Positions 18,342 to 28,912 of a DNA stretch of 64,000 nucleotides are shown here, one piece after another. Position numbers and translations under genes: made by a program. The stretch is from Agilicoccus flavus (GTDB taxonomy: Bacteria; Actinomycetota; Actinomycetes; Actinomycetales; Dermatophilaceae). Under the pieces are notes generated by a model. It made no database searches and was not told where the DNA came from. It was given only the letters and a program-made list of their open reading frames with translations. Each line of letters begins with the position of its first letter. Positions within the stretch are counted from its first letter, which is position 1. The stretch is taken from NCBI RefSeq assembly GCF_014857905.1, contig NZ_JACYXE010000014.1:1-64000 (forward strand), given 5' to 3'.

Positions 18342-19394
18342 ATGAAGGCCTTCGGATTCCTCAGCTTCGGGCACTACGGCACGGGCCGCGGACCGGGTGA
18401 CCCCGACGCGGGCGCCATGCTGCGCGACGCCGTCGAGATCGCCCAGGGCGCCGACGAGCTCGGCGTCAACGGGGCGTACGTCCGCGTGCACCACTTCGCG
18501 CGGCAGGCCGCCTCGCCCATGCCGTTGCTGTCGGCGATGGCGGCCCGCACGTCCCGGATCGAGGTCGGCACCGGCGTCATCGACATGCGCTACGAAAACC
18601 CGCTGTACCTCGCGGAGGAGGCGGGCGCGCTCGACCTCCTCTCGGGCGGCCGGGTCGCGCTCGGCGTGAGCCGCGGCTCACCCGAGCCCGCCCTGCGGGG
18701 ATGGGAGGCGTTCGGCTACACCGGCTCGACCGACCCGCGCGGCGCCGACCTCGCTCGCGACAAGTTCGACACGTTCCTGCGCGCCGTCGCCGGCGAGCGG
18801 CTGGTCGACGCGGACCCGGCGCAGTTCGGGCCGGGCACGCGCCTGCGGGTCGAGCCGCACTCACCGGGTCTGACCGACCGGATCTGGTGGGGTGCGGGCA
18901 CCCGCGACACCGCCGCGTGGGCCGGCCAGGTCGGCGTCAACCTCATGAGCTCGACGCTCATCACCGAGGCCACGGGTGAGGCGTTCGGTGACCTGCAGCG
19001 TGAGCAGATCGATCGCTACCGCGAGGCCTTCGCCGCCGCCGGGCACGCCCGCGTCCCGCGGGTCTCGGTGAGCCGCAGCGTGTTCCCCGTCGTCGACGGA
19101 CGCGACGCGATGTGGCTGCAGATGGGCCGGGAGGGTCGCGACCAGATCGGCGTCATCGACGGGTTCACGTCGACCTTCGGCCGCACGTACGTGGGCGAAC
19201 CCGACGCGCTCATCGCCGAACTCCGCGCCGACGCGGCGGTGCAGGCCGCCGACACCCTCATGCTGACGATCCCCTCCCAGCTCGGCGTCGAGCCCAACCT
19301 GCGCATCCTCGAGAACGTCGCGCGCCACGTCGCCCCGGCTCTCGGCTGGGTGCCCAACACGGAAGGGCCGGTGACCGGGTACCCCACGGTGTGA
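18342..19394 (+). CDS. LLM-class flavin-dependent oxidoreductase (luciferase-like)
   Basis: 350 residues of the bacterial luciferase-like monooxygenase superfamily. Features include FGFLSFGHYG at the start, VRVHHFARQAASPMPLLSAM, the FMN-binding ENPLYLAEEAGALDLLSGGR and VALGVSRGSPEPALRGWEAF. It should use FMNH2 or F420 to oxidise an unknown substrate. The promoter region has a palindrome at 18315-18324, so expression is probably inducible. Confidence 0.86.
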   Translation: MKAFGFLSFGHYGTGRGPGDPDAGAMLRDAVEIAQGADELGVNGAYVRVHHFARQAASPMPLLSAMAARTSRIEVGTGVIDMRYENPLYLAEEAGALDLLSGGRVALGVSRGSPEPALRGWEAFGYTGSTDPRGADLARDKFDTFLRAVAGERLVDADPAQFGPGTRLRVEPHSPGLTDRIWWGAGTRDTAAWAGQVGVNLMSSTLITEATGEAFGDLQREQIDRYREAFAAAGHARVPRVSVSRSVFPVVDGRDAMWLQMGREGRDQIGVIDGFTSTFGRTYVGEPDALIAELRADAAVQAADTLMLTIPSQLGVEPNLRILENVARHVAPALGWVPNTEGPVTGYPTV

Positions 19395-19590
19395 GCGTGC
19401 GGCCCGCCGTCGGCCCGTCCCGCTCGCCGAGGTCACGCCGGCGCCGGCCCTCGCCGCCCGCGCGGTTCACAGTTCCCTCACGGATCGGCCGGGTCGGTGT
19501 GCGTGCCCCCCTTTCCTGCCGATCATGAGGACACGGCCGTCGGTCCTCGCGTCAGGGCGAACCGGGCCGTGACGTCAGGGGGACAGGGAC

Positions 19591-22203
<2,613 letters not shown>

Positions 22204-22210
22204 CCCGGAC

Positions 22211-22240
22211 GCCACGCCTGACCGGAAGGTCAGGCGTGGC
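22211..22240 (+). terminator. Perfect hairpin terminator after aldo/keto reductase
   Basis: GCCACGCCTGACC (22211-22223) and GGTCAGGCGTGGC (22228-22240) are fully complementary over 13 bp with a GGAA loop, 8 nt after the stop codon. No U tract follows. Confidence 0.8.
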
Positions 22241-22270
22241 GGGAGGGTTCGCCGGCGGAGCAAAGAAAAA

Positions 22271-22307
22271 GCCCCGGGCGCGTGCAGAGCAGAGGCGACA
22301 CCGGGGC
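22271..22307 (-). terminator. Terminator for leftward transcription, with U tract
   Basis: GCCCCGG (22271-22277) and CCGGGGC (22301-22307) pair across a 23-nt loop. Read leftward, the stem is followed by TTTTTCTTTG, the only good U tract seen near a hairpin here. No leftward gene lies immediately upstream of it, so it may be inherited from a former neighbour or block antisense transcription from the Abi gene. Confidence 0.45.
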
Positions 22308-22334
22308 GTTCGTCCATCAGGATAGCATCGGGTC

Positions 22335-23423
22335 ATGGTACCCGGCTATACGGCCTCGATCATCGGACAAGCACTTTCGCCGCCGAGGTTCGCGACGTAC
22401 CTGCACGCAGCGAAGGGTGATGCCGACGCTGCCTTGCGTCTCTACGAGTGGAGCGCACGCATGTCCTCCGCAGCATTCGAGTTGATAGCGCATGTCGAAG
22501 TCATCATGCGTAACGCCATCGACCGGGAACTCTCGGCCCACTATCGCGACCACGATAGGGGGATTCCGTGGTTTCTCAGTGAGCCTCCTCTCGACCCGGA
22601 GTCCTCCCGACGGATCGCGGAGGTTCGCAACCGCCTGCGGCCCCAGGGGCGTGACTCACGACCTCAGTTGATCGCCGGACTCTCGTTCGGATTCTGGGTC
22701 GGGATGCTCGGGACGAAGTACGAAGAGCTGTGGCGATCCGCCCTTCGGCACGCCTTTCCTGCCGGTGACGGCACCCGAAAGCAGGTCGCTGTTCTGGCCG
22801 AGGGGGTGCGCAAGTTTCGTAATCGGCTCGCCCACCACGATTCGGTGCTCGGGTTGGACATCCCGTTCGAGGTCGCCCGCGTTCATTCATTGGCCGCACT
22901 CTTCGGCCCGGAGGTCGCGTCCTGGCTTCGATCCCTGGATCGGACCGACGACATCTACCGTCAACGTCCGGTTGCGGCCATGGACACCGTGGTGATCGCG
23001 GCTCGGTACGCGTGGCCTCTGTACGAGAGGCAGTTCGCCTACGTCTGCCAGTCCGGTCGATGGTTCCGACCGATCGAGCGCATCGCGTTCTACGCGGACC
23101 GGGAGGTGAAGGGCGAAGTACCGCGGGTGGTCCACCGCCGGGACAACGTGCCGTGGACCGAACAGCATGCGGCCCTGCTGGCGGCGTCCGCAGACCGAAA
23201 TGACCGCAAGGTCTCGGCGGTCATCCGAGCGTCACGGGGATCCAGATGGAACGAGGGCAGTTATCAGGTCTTCTTGCTCACCCAACCGCGGTCCCCGGAT
23301 CATCGTTCGCTGCGTGGCCCTATTCCGCATCGGCTCAGCGGACGAGGTTCGGCCTTCACGCAGCGGCAGCGTTACGTGTCTCTGCACTCCCTGGAGACGG
23401 CGACGACAACCGACGACCTTTGA
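22335..23423 (+). CDS. Abi-like protein (Abi_2/AbiD-F family, HEPN)
   Basis: 362 residues. N-terminal helices LYEWSARMSSAAFELIAHVE and VIMRNAIDRELSAHYRDHD match the Abi-like family. The RNase-type HEPN motif R-x4-H is present as KFRNRLAHHDSVLG (about residues 162-175). Family members cause abortive infection when expressed in lactococci. It is alone, not in an operon. Base composition is less GC-rich than the flanks and codon use looks different, pointing to horizontal acquisition. ATG 22335 has TAGCAT 6 nt before it and no Shine-Dalgarno, so it may be leaderless. Confidence 0.75.
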   Translation: MVPGYTASIIGQALSPPRFATYLHAAKGDADAALRLYEWSARMSSAAFELIAHVEVIMRNAIDRELSAHYRDHDRGIPWFLSEPPLDPESSRRIAEVRNRLRPQGRDSRPQLIAGLSFGFWVGMLGTKYEELWRSALRHAFPAGDGTRKQVAVLAEGVRKFRNRLAHHDSVLGLDIPFEVARVHSLAALFGPEVASWLRSLDRTDDIYRQRPVAAMDTVVIAARYAWPLYERQFAYVCQSGRWFRPIERIAFYADREVKGEVPRVVHRRDNVPWTEQHAALLAASADRNDRKVSAVIRASRGSRWNEGSYQVFLLTQPRSPDHRSLRGPIPHRLSGRGSAFTQRQRYVSLHSLETATTTDDL

Positions 23424-23494
23424 GTTCGGGCCGGCTCAGGTAGGTCCGGTCGTGAGCCCTCAAAGCACGCCCCGCGATCTATTGGTTTCCGACG

Positions 23495-24121
23495 TCAGGA
23501 AGGCGACCCTATGGCGGCGGGACCGGCCCGGGCGACGACGGCGAGGTGCGGGCGGCGCTCGCCCTCGGCGGGGCGGGCCCACCGGTGGGTCGGGGTGAAG
23601 TCGGCGGCGCGCAACCGGGCCTCGAACTGGTGGACCGGCCAGCGGTAGGCGGGGTGGACGCGGTGGGCGAACTCCTCCACCCGGTCCCCGTCGAAGAGGC
23701 CCACGACGAGCACCCCACCCGGGCGCAGGGCCCGCCTCAGGACGGCGAGGGCGGCGGGGATCGCACCCGGCGTCACGTGGATGAGCGAGTACCAGGCGAG
23801 AACGCCCGCCAGTGATCCGTCGGGGACGTCGAGGTCGTCGATCGCGCCGACCCGGAACGGGACGCCCGCGTGCGCGGCGACGGCGTGCGCGACGAACTCC
23901 GGGACGGGGTCGACGCCGGTCACGTCGACGCCGAGGGCGGCCAGGTGGGCCGTGAGATGGCCCGGCCCGCACCCGACGTCGAGCACGGGGCCGTCCAGTC
24001 CGCCGAGGTGTCGCGCGATGAGGCGACGGTCCTGCGCGGCGACGGTGTCGATGGTGCCGAGCACCTCGATGTACGTCGGGGCGATCGCCGCGTAGGCGCG
24101 AGCGGTGGCGTCGGCGGGCAT
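23495..24121 (-). CDS. Class I SAM-dependent methyltransferase
   Basis: 208 residues. SAM motif I is PVLDVGCGPGHLTAHLAALG, motif post-I VTGVDPVPEFVAHA and motif II-III region VLAWYSLIHVTPGAIPAAL with RRALRPGGVLVVGLFDG. The last 40 residues differ from common UbiE-like enzymes. Substrate unknown. It is convergent with the Abi-like gene (71-bp gap). ATG 24121. Confidence 0.85.
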   Translation of the reverse strand: MPADATARAYAAIAPTYIEVLGTIDTVAAQDRRLIARHLGGLDGPVLDVGCGPGHLTAHLAALGVDVTGVDPVPEFVAHAVAAHAGVPFRVGAIDDLDVPDGSLAGVLAWYSLIHVTPGAIPAALAVLRRALRPGGVLVVGLFDGDRVEEFAHRVHPAYRWPVHQFEARLRAADFTPTHRWARPAEGERRPHLAVVARAGPAAIGSPS

Positions 24122-24240
24122 CGCGCCACGCTACCCGCGCTCGCCGACGACATCCGGCAGCTCGAGGTTCTGCCCGCGCGGTGAGGCGCTGCGCGGCGGC
24201 CGCGTCGCCGTCGTCGGAAGACACCGATCGTCGGTCTCCT

Positions 24241-24271
24241 CGGACATGACCCGGACATGACCTCGGACATC
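24241..24271. repeat. Short tandem repeat
   Basis: The 11-mer CGGACATGACC occurs twice in direct succession (24241-24251, 24252-24262) and a third partial copy CGGACAT follows one base later. It lies in the 175-base gap between the methyltransferase and VOC genes, both leftward, where no other feature was seen. Confidence 0.7.
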
Positions 24272-24296
24272 CCGGCGCCCGGCGGACAGCGACGGA

Positions 24297-24701
24297 TCAG
24301 GCCACGTCGCCGAGCAGGTCCCAGAGATTCCCCCACGGGTCATCGAAGACGGCGACTCTGCCGTACGGCTCGACGCGGGGCGGTCGGACGAGCTCGCATC
24401 CGGCCCGTTCGAGCCGACGCAGGACGTCGTCGACGTCCCGGACGCGGAGGAACAGGCCGACCCGGCCGGCGAACTGTCGACCCACGGCCGAGGCCTGCTG
24501 CGGACCGTCCGCGCGAGCGAGGAGCAGACAGGGGCCCCCGTCCGGGGGCCGGACGACGACCCAGCGCTTCGAGCGGCCGTCGGTCGTGGTGGAGGGGCGA
24601 TCCTCCACCAGATCGAAGCCCAGCGTGTCGGTGAAGAATCCGACGGCCGCGTCGTAGTCGTCGACGATGAGGGAGAACAACTCCAGAGTCGCACCGCACA
24701 C
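24297..24701 (-). CDS. VOC (glyoxalase/dioxygenase-fold) protein
   Basis: 134 residues. Paired beta-alpha-beta-beta-beta modules are evident: ELFSLIVDDYDAAVGFFTDT at the start and VAVFDDPWGNLWDLLGDVA at the end, which carries the typical DPWGN turn. Metal ligands are not the classical His/Glu set, so it may bind rather than transform its ligand. Starts at GTG 24701; there is no upstream ATG in a plausible position. Confidence 0.78.
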   Translation of the reverse strand: MCGATLELFSLIVDDYDAAVGFFTDTLGFDLVEDRPSTTTDGRSKRWVVVRPPDGGPCLLLARADGPQQASAVGRQFAGRVGLFLRVRDVDDVLRRLERAGCELVRPPRVEPYGRVAVFDDPWGNLWDLLGDVA

Positions 24702-24791
24702 CCTAGGACGCCCGAGAGTCTTGCCGACCCTCCGCGCCACCGGGGCCACCCCGCGACATCTCCCGGTTCCGGTCGGAGGCACAGTGTCTCG

Positions 24792-25262
24792 ATGGACGAG
24801 GCTCTCCCTGCCGGCGCCGTTCTCGTCGGCGGACCCGCGAGCGGGACGGTGCACTGGCTCCTGCCGGTCGACCCGGCGGCCCATCCCGAGCACCTGCCGC
24901 ACGACTGGCGCACCCGTCGCGACGCCGGCGCGGTGTGGGCCGCGATCGGGCGTTCCCAGCCCCTCCGGCGGTGGTGTCTCCGCACGGGCTACCGGACGAT
25001 GCAGGCCGGGGACACGATCTGGGCCTACCTGTCCCGGCGGCAGGAGCTGTGCGCGGTCGGGACGGTCGACGCCGTGGTCGAGACGGGTGGGTCGTGGTTC
25101 GTCGACGTCGACTGGGACGCCGACCGAACCGCGGACCTGGGCCGCGATCCGCTGCCGCGCAGCGCGTTCGGTCAGGTGCCGATGTCGACGTGCCGCGCCG
25201 GCGCCGCGGCGGCGCAGGTGCTCGACGCGCGCCTCGTTCGAGGGGCCGCGAAGCCGAGGTGA
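24792..25262 (+). CDS. Small PUA/EVE-like domain protein
   Basis: 156 residues. The central part, IGRSQPLRRWCLRTGYRTMQ followed by AGDTIWAYLSRRQELCAVG and VDAVVE, resembles the EVE/PUA-like fold (a basic patch, a Gly-Asp turn and a WAY strand). EVE proteins bind modified bases in RNA or DNA. The match is by eye and weak, and the product is otherwise a hypothetical protein. It is divergent from the VOC gene with 90 bases between. Confidence 0.5.
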   Translation: MDEALPAGAVLVGGPASGTVHWLLPVDPAAHPEHLPHDWRTRRDAGAVWAAIGRSQPLRRWCLRTGYRTMQAGDTIWAYLSRRQELCAVGTVDAVVETGGSWFVDVDWDADRTADLGRDPLPRSAFGQVPMSTCRAGAAAAQVLDARLVRGAAKPR

Positions 25263-25425
25263 CGACGACCGCCTCGGACCGATCTCGCCTCGACCGGCGG
25301 GCCCGGTGCATCGCCCCGCCGGCGAGCGCATGCGCAACGTCGACGCGCTCCGAGGGAATCCCGGCGCAGGTCAGACGGTTGTCGACGGACGTATCCCTCG
25401 TCGTCGACCTCCGTCTGGAGTTCCC

Positions 25426-25968
25426 ATGCACGTGCTCGTCTTCGTCGGCAGCCTGCGCGCCGACTCGGCCAACCGTCGCCTCGCGCGGGCCGCGGCCGCC
25501 CACCTCCCCGCCGACGCCACCGCCGAGTTCTACGACGGCCTCGAGGCCCTGCCGTTCTACTCCGAGGAGCTCGACGTCCCCGGCGCGCTGCCCGACGCCG
25601 TCGAGGCGCTGCGCGCAGCCGTGGCCCGCGCGGACGCGCTGATCGTCGTCACGCCCGAGTACAACGGGTCGATGGCACCGGTCGTGCACAACGCCATCGA
25701 CTGGGCGTCCCGCCCCCGGGGTTCCGCCGCCCTCGCCGGGCTGCCGACGGCCGTCCTCGCGGCGTCCGGGTCGCCCCGCGGCGCGCAGTGGGCCCGCGAG
25801 AGCGCGGTGCGGGTCCTCGGCGTCGCCGGCGCGGACGTCCTGCCGGACCACGTGGGCATCCCCTCGGCGCACGCGGCCTTCGAGGACGACCGCATCGTCG
25901 ACGCGGACCTCGACGCGGCCGTGGCCGGCCTCGTCGCCGCGCTCAGGTCGCGCCGAGCGGCGGCCTGA
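25426..25968 (+). CDS. NADPH-dependent FMN reductase
   Basis: 180 residues, flavodoxin-like fold. The phosphate-binding loop is VFVGSLRADSANRRLARAAA, and the family signature VVTPEYNGSMAPVVHNAIDW is exact. The enzyme should reduce FMN or quinones with NADPH (azoreductase/ChrR-like group). GGAG lies 6 nt before ATG 25426. The 160 bases upstream hold nothing else I can support. Confidence 0.9.
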   Translation: MHVLVFVGSLRADSANRRLARAAAAHLPADATAEFYDGLEALPFYSEELDVPGALPDAVEALRAAVARADALIVVTPEYNGSMAPVVHNAIDWASRPRGSAALAGLPTAVLAASGSPRGAQWARESAVRVLGVAGADVLPDHVGIPSAHAAFEDDRIVDADLDAAVAGLVAALRSRRAAA

Positions 25969-26039
25969 CCGATCGGTCCGTCGCGTCACTCTCGCCCGCG
26001 CCGGCGGACCGACGGGCGCGTCGCGGCGCCCGCCCCGTC

Positions 26040-26067
26040 CCCTCCCTGGCCGATTGGTCAGGGAGGG
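26040..26067. terminator. Bidirectional terminator hairpin
   Basis: CCCTCCCTGGCC (26040-26051) pairs with GGTCAGGGAGGG (26056-26067) over 12 positions with one G-U wobble and a GATT loop. It lies between the converging FMN reductase and cupin genes. A separate palindrome GACCGATCGGTC overlaps the reductase stop codon at 25967-25978. Confidence 0.75.
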
Positions 26068-26076
26068 TGACGTGCG

Positions 26077-26484
26077 TCAGGCCACGTACTCGTCGTCGGT
26101 GACGTGCTCGAGCCACGTGACGACCTCGCCGTCGGCGTCGGCCTCCTGGATGGCGACGTGCGACATGAACCGCTCCGCGGTGGCGCCGTGCCAGTGCTCC
26201 TCGCCCGGCTCGATGTACACGACGTCGCCGGGGCGGATCTCCTGCACCTGCCCGCCGCGGAGGCACACGTACCCGATGCCGTCGGTGACGTACAGCGTCT
26301 GGCCCTTGGGGTGGGTGTGCCAGGCCGTGCGCGCCCCGGGCGTGAAGCGCACGTGGGCGGCGCCGACGGCCGACTGCTCGTCGGGACCGCGGATCGCGTC
26401 GACGAACACGGCGCCGGTGAATGATTCCGCGGGTCCGGGGCCGCTGCCGCCCCCGCTGCGGGTGAACTTCATGGTGTCTCCCAT
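26077..26484 (-). CDS. Cupin protein of the manganese hydroxynitrile-lyase-like group
   Basis: 135 residues. One cupin barrel with metal ligands in TAWHTHPKGQTLYVTDGIGY and EPGEEHWHGATAERFMSHVA; the ending WLEHVTDDEYV is also characteristic. This pattern matches the small cupins reported as (R)-selective hydroxynitrile lyases, although most relatives have unknown function. ATG 26484 is preferred (AGGAGG 6 nt upstream); ATG 26472 with GGGAG 5 nt upstream is almost as good. Confidence 0.8.
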   Translation of the reverse strand: MGDTMKFTRSGGGSGPGPAESFTGAVFVDAIRGPDEQSAVGAAHVRFTPGARTAWHTHPKGQTLYVTDGIGYVCLRGGQVQEIRPGDVVYIEPGEEHWHGATAERFMSHVAIQEADADGEVVTWLEHVTDDEYVA

Positions 26485-26627
26485 CCGTGGCCTCCTCACG
26501 CCGGAGCGGGCACCCCGGCCGCGAGCGGCCACCACGTCGTGGTGTGGCCTCCTCCGTCCTACACCCGCGAGCCGGGGCGCGGCGCGGGGACGACCCCCGT
26601 CGTCGCGCCGACGCCTACCGTGAGGGG

Positions 26628-27338
26628 ATGTCGCCGCGCCCGCTGCTCGTCCTGCTCCACGGCACCCGGTTCGACGCGAGCGAGTGGGACGGGTACGCCG
26701 AGCTGATCCCCGAGGCCGACGTCGTCTGCGTCGACCTGCCCGGCCACGGCACCCGCGCCGGCCATGAGTGGACGGCCGACGGCGTCGCCGAGGCGACCGA
26801 CGAGGCGATTCGCGAGATCGCCGACGGGCGACCCGTGATCCTCGCCGGGCACAGCCTCGGCGGGTACGTGGCGGCGAGGGTGGCGGCCGCCGACCCGCAC
26901 CGGTTCGCGGCCCTCGTCCTCATCGGCGCGTCGGCGGATCCGGCCGCCCACCCCCTCCTCGTCCGCACCTACACCGGGTTCGCGCGGCTGCTGCCGGTCG
27001 TCGGGCCGGCCCGGATGGCGCGCCTCGCCAACGGCGTCATCGCCCGGCTGGGCGCCGATCCGCACAGCCTCCCCGGCGACACGGGGTACGCCGTCCTGCC
27101 CGCGGCCTGGGCCGACGTCGTCGCGCAGGCCGGGGTCCACGACGTGGCCGGGTTGCCCTGTCCGGTGTGGGTGGTCGCCGGGCAGTTCGATCAGCTCGGC
27201 ATCGACGCGCGCGCCTACGCGGCCGCGGCCCCCGACGGTCGGCGCCGGATCATCCCCCGCGCGAGCCACCTCGCCCCGCTCACGCATCGCCCGCAGGTGG
27301 CGGCCGTCCTGCGCGAGGCCGTCCTCCACGCGTCCTGA
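26628..27338 (+). CDS. Alpha/beta-fold hydrolase
   Basis: 236 residues. The oxyanion region LLVLLHGTRFDASEWDGYAE, nucleophile elbow LAGHSLGGYVAARVA, acid in VVAGQFDQLGID and catalytic His in IIPRASHLAPLTHRP are all present. No signal peptide. Substrate unknown. ATG 26628 follows GAGGGG. The cystathionine gamma-synthase-like gene starts 45 nt downstream on the same strand, so co-transcription is possible. Confidence 0.86.
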   Translation: MSPRPLLVLLHGTRFDASEWDGYAELIPEADVVCVDLPGHGTRAGHEWTADGVAEATDEAIREIADGRPVILAGHSLGGYVAARVAAADPHRFAALVLIGASADPAAHPLLVRTYTGFARLLPVVGPARMARLANGVIARLGADPHSLPGDTGYAVLPAAWADVVAQAGVHDVAGLPCPVWVVAGQFDQLGIDARAYAAAAPDGRRRIIPRASHLAPLTHRPQVAAVLREAVLHAS

Positions 27339-27383
27339 GCGCCCGAGCTGCACGCCGGCGCCGCCGCCGGGCAGAGTGAGGCC

Positions 27384-28469
27384 ATGACGTCGCCCGATCC
27401 CCGGCCCCTGACCCCCGCCACCCGCTGCGTCGCCCTGGGGCGGCCGCCGCACGAGCCGGGGGCGCCGGTCAACCCTCCGATCGTCCTGTCCTCGACCTTC
27501 GTCCACGGCGGCGACCACGTGTACGGGCGCGACAGCACCCCGACGTGGGAGCCGTTCGAGGCGGCCGTGGGCGACCTCGAGGGCGGGCGGGCGCTCACCT
27601 TCGCGTCGGGGATGGCGGCGGCGGCGGCGGTGTTGTCGCTGGTGCCGCACGGCGGGGTCGTCGTCGCGCCGCCGAGCGTGTACATGGGGGTGCTCACCCT
27701 GCTCCGCGAGGCGGCCGAGGCGGGCGGCATCGTCCTGCGCGAGGTGGACCTCACCGACGCCGCCGCCGTCGAGGGCGCGCTGCCCGGGGCCGACCTCGCG
27801 TGGTTCGAGTCGCCGAGCAACCCCCTCATGACGGTCTGCGACCTGCCGCGGCTGCTCGCCGCGGCCCGGGCGGCCGGGGTGACCAGCGTGGTCGACAGCA
27901 CGTTCGCGACCCCGATCCTCGCCCGCCCCCTGGCCGACGGCGCCGACATCGTCCTGCACTCGGCGACGAAGTACCTGTCCGGCCACAGCGACCTGCTCCT
28001 CGGGGTCCTCGTCACCCCGGACGACCCGCGGGGCGCCGACCTGCACGAGCGACTCCACCACCACCGACACCTGCACGGCGCGGTGGCCGGACCGTTCGAG
28101 ACGTGGCTCGCGCTGCGAGGGCTGCGCACCCTGGCGCTGCGCGTCGAGCGGGCGGGCGCGTCGGCCGCCACCCTCGCCGCACGGCTCGAGGCCCATCCCG
28201 CCATCGAGCGCGTGCGCTACCCGGGCCGGGGCGCGATGCTCGCCGTCGAGGTGGCCGGCGGGGCCGAGGCGGCGGAACGGGTCTGCGAGTCGACCCGGCT
28301 GTGGACCCACTCCACGAGCCTGGGCGGCGTCGAGTCCCAGCTCGAGCGTCGCCGCCGCTACGACAGCGAACCCGACGTCGTCCCCGACGCGCTCGTCCGC
28401 CTCTCCGTCGGCATCGAGGACGTCGACGACCTGTGGGTCGACCTCGAGCAGGCGCTCGGCGCGGCCTGA
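27384..28469 (+). CDS. Cystathionine gamma-synthase/lyase-like PLP enzyme
   Basis: 361 residues of the trans-sulfuration family. Features are PPIVLSSTFVHGGDHVYGRD, the cofactor-stacking region ALTFASGMAAAAAVLSLVPH and the PLP lysine in IVLHSATKYLSGHSDLLLG, with SLGGVESQLERRRRYD near the end. It would form or split cystathionine from an activated homoserine and cysteine. The usual C-terminal PGTM..-type stretch is shorter than in classical MetB (about 380-390 residues), so the exact reaction (MetB, MetC or MGL) is uncertain. Confidence 0.82.
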   Translation: MTSPDPRPLTPATRCVALGRPPHEPGAPVNPPIVLSSTFVHGGDHVYGRDSTPTWEPFEAAVGDLEGGRALTFASGMAAAAAVLSLVPHGGVVVAPPSVYMGVLTLLREAAEAGGIVLREVDLTDAAAVEGALPGADLAWFESPSNPLMTVCDLPRLLAAARAAGVTSVVDSTFATPILARPLADGADIVLHSATKYLSGHSDLLLGVLVTPDDPRGADLHERLHHHRHLHGAVAGPFETWLALRGLRTLALRVERAGASAATLAARLEAHPAIERVRYPGRGAMLAVEVAGGAEAAERVCESTRLWTHSTSLGGVESQLERRRRYDSEPDVVPDALVRLSVGIEDVDDLWVDLEQALGAA

Positions 28470-28495
28470 GTCACCGCTCGCGCGCTCCGAGGCGG

Positions 28496-28912
28496 TCAGG
28501 CGATCGAGGCGACGACGATCGCGCTCACGGCCAGTTGGGCGGCGGCGGCCACGATCGCGGCGGGGTGCAGCCCGTGCGACACGGCGATCTCGCGCAGGCT
28601 GCCCGGGGTCACGGCGTCGAGGATGACGAAGCTCACCGCCTGCAGGGCGATGCCGAGGAGGCCGAACGCGGCCGTCCACCCGAGCGCCGGGCCGAACCCG
28701 GCGTCCGCGTTCGTCCAGATGGTCGTGAAGACGATGGCCCCGACCCCGAGGAACTCCGCGGCGACGACGAGGCCGGCGTTGATCGAGCCGGTCTCGGTCA
28801 GGTGGGAACCGAGCCGCCCCGGCGTGAGCGCGTCGATGACGTAGAACCCGACGACGAGCAGGGCGATGCCGAGCAGGCTGTAGGCGGCGCCGAACAGCAG
28901 GGCGGTGGTCAC
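28496..28912 (-). CDS. DUF350-family membrane protein (YjfL-like)
   Basis: 138 residues with four predicted membrane helices arranged as two similar halves: GIALLVVGFYVIDALTPG and GIALQAVSFVILDAVTPG mark the internal duplication typical of DUF350. It starts at GTG 28912 overlapping the stop of the ATP-grasp gene by 4 nt. E. coli yjfL is the reference member, encoded with yjfM and yjfC as here. Probable membrane component of the three-gene system; the reaction is unknown. Confidence 0.8.
   Translation of the reverse strand: MTTALLFGAAYSLLGIALLVVGFYVIDALTPGRLGSHLTETGSINAGLVVAAEFLGVGAIVFTTIWTNADAGFGPALGWTAAFGLLGIALQAVSFVILDAVTPGSLREIAVSHGLHPAAIVAAAAQLAVSAIVVASIA

Noticed and set aside
22271-22307. 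tRNA-like or attachment-site sequence before the Abi gene
   Set aside because: The sequence folds as one long stem-loop; no cloverleaf arms, anticodon or CCA-end could be drawn.
24241-24271. Possible CRISPR-like repeats
   Set aside because: Only two and a half 11-bp units without spacers; a simple tandem repeat.
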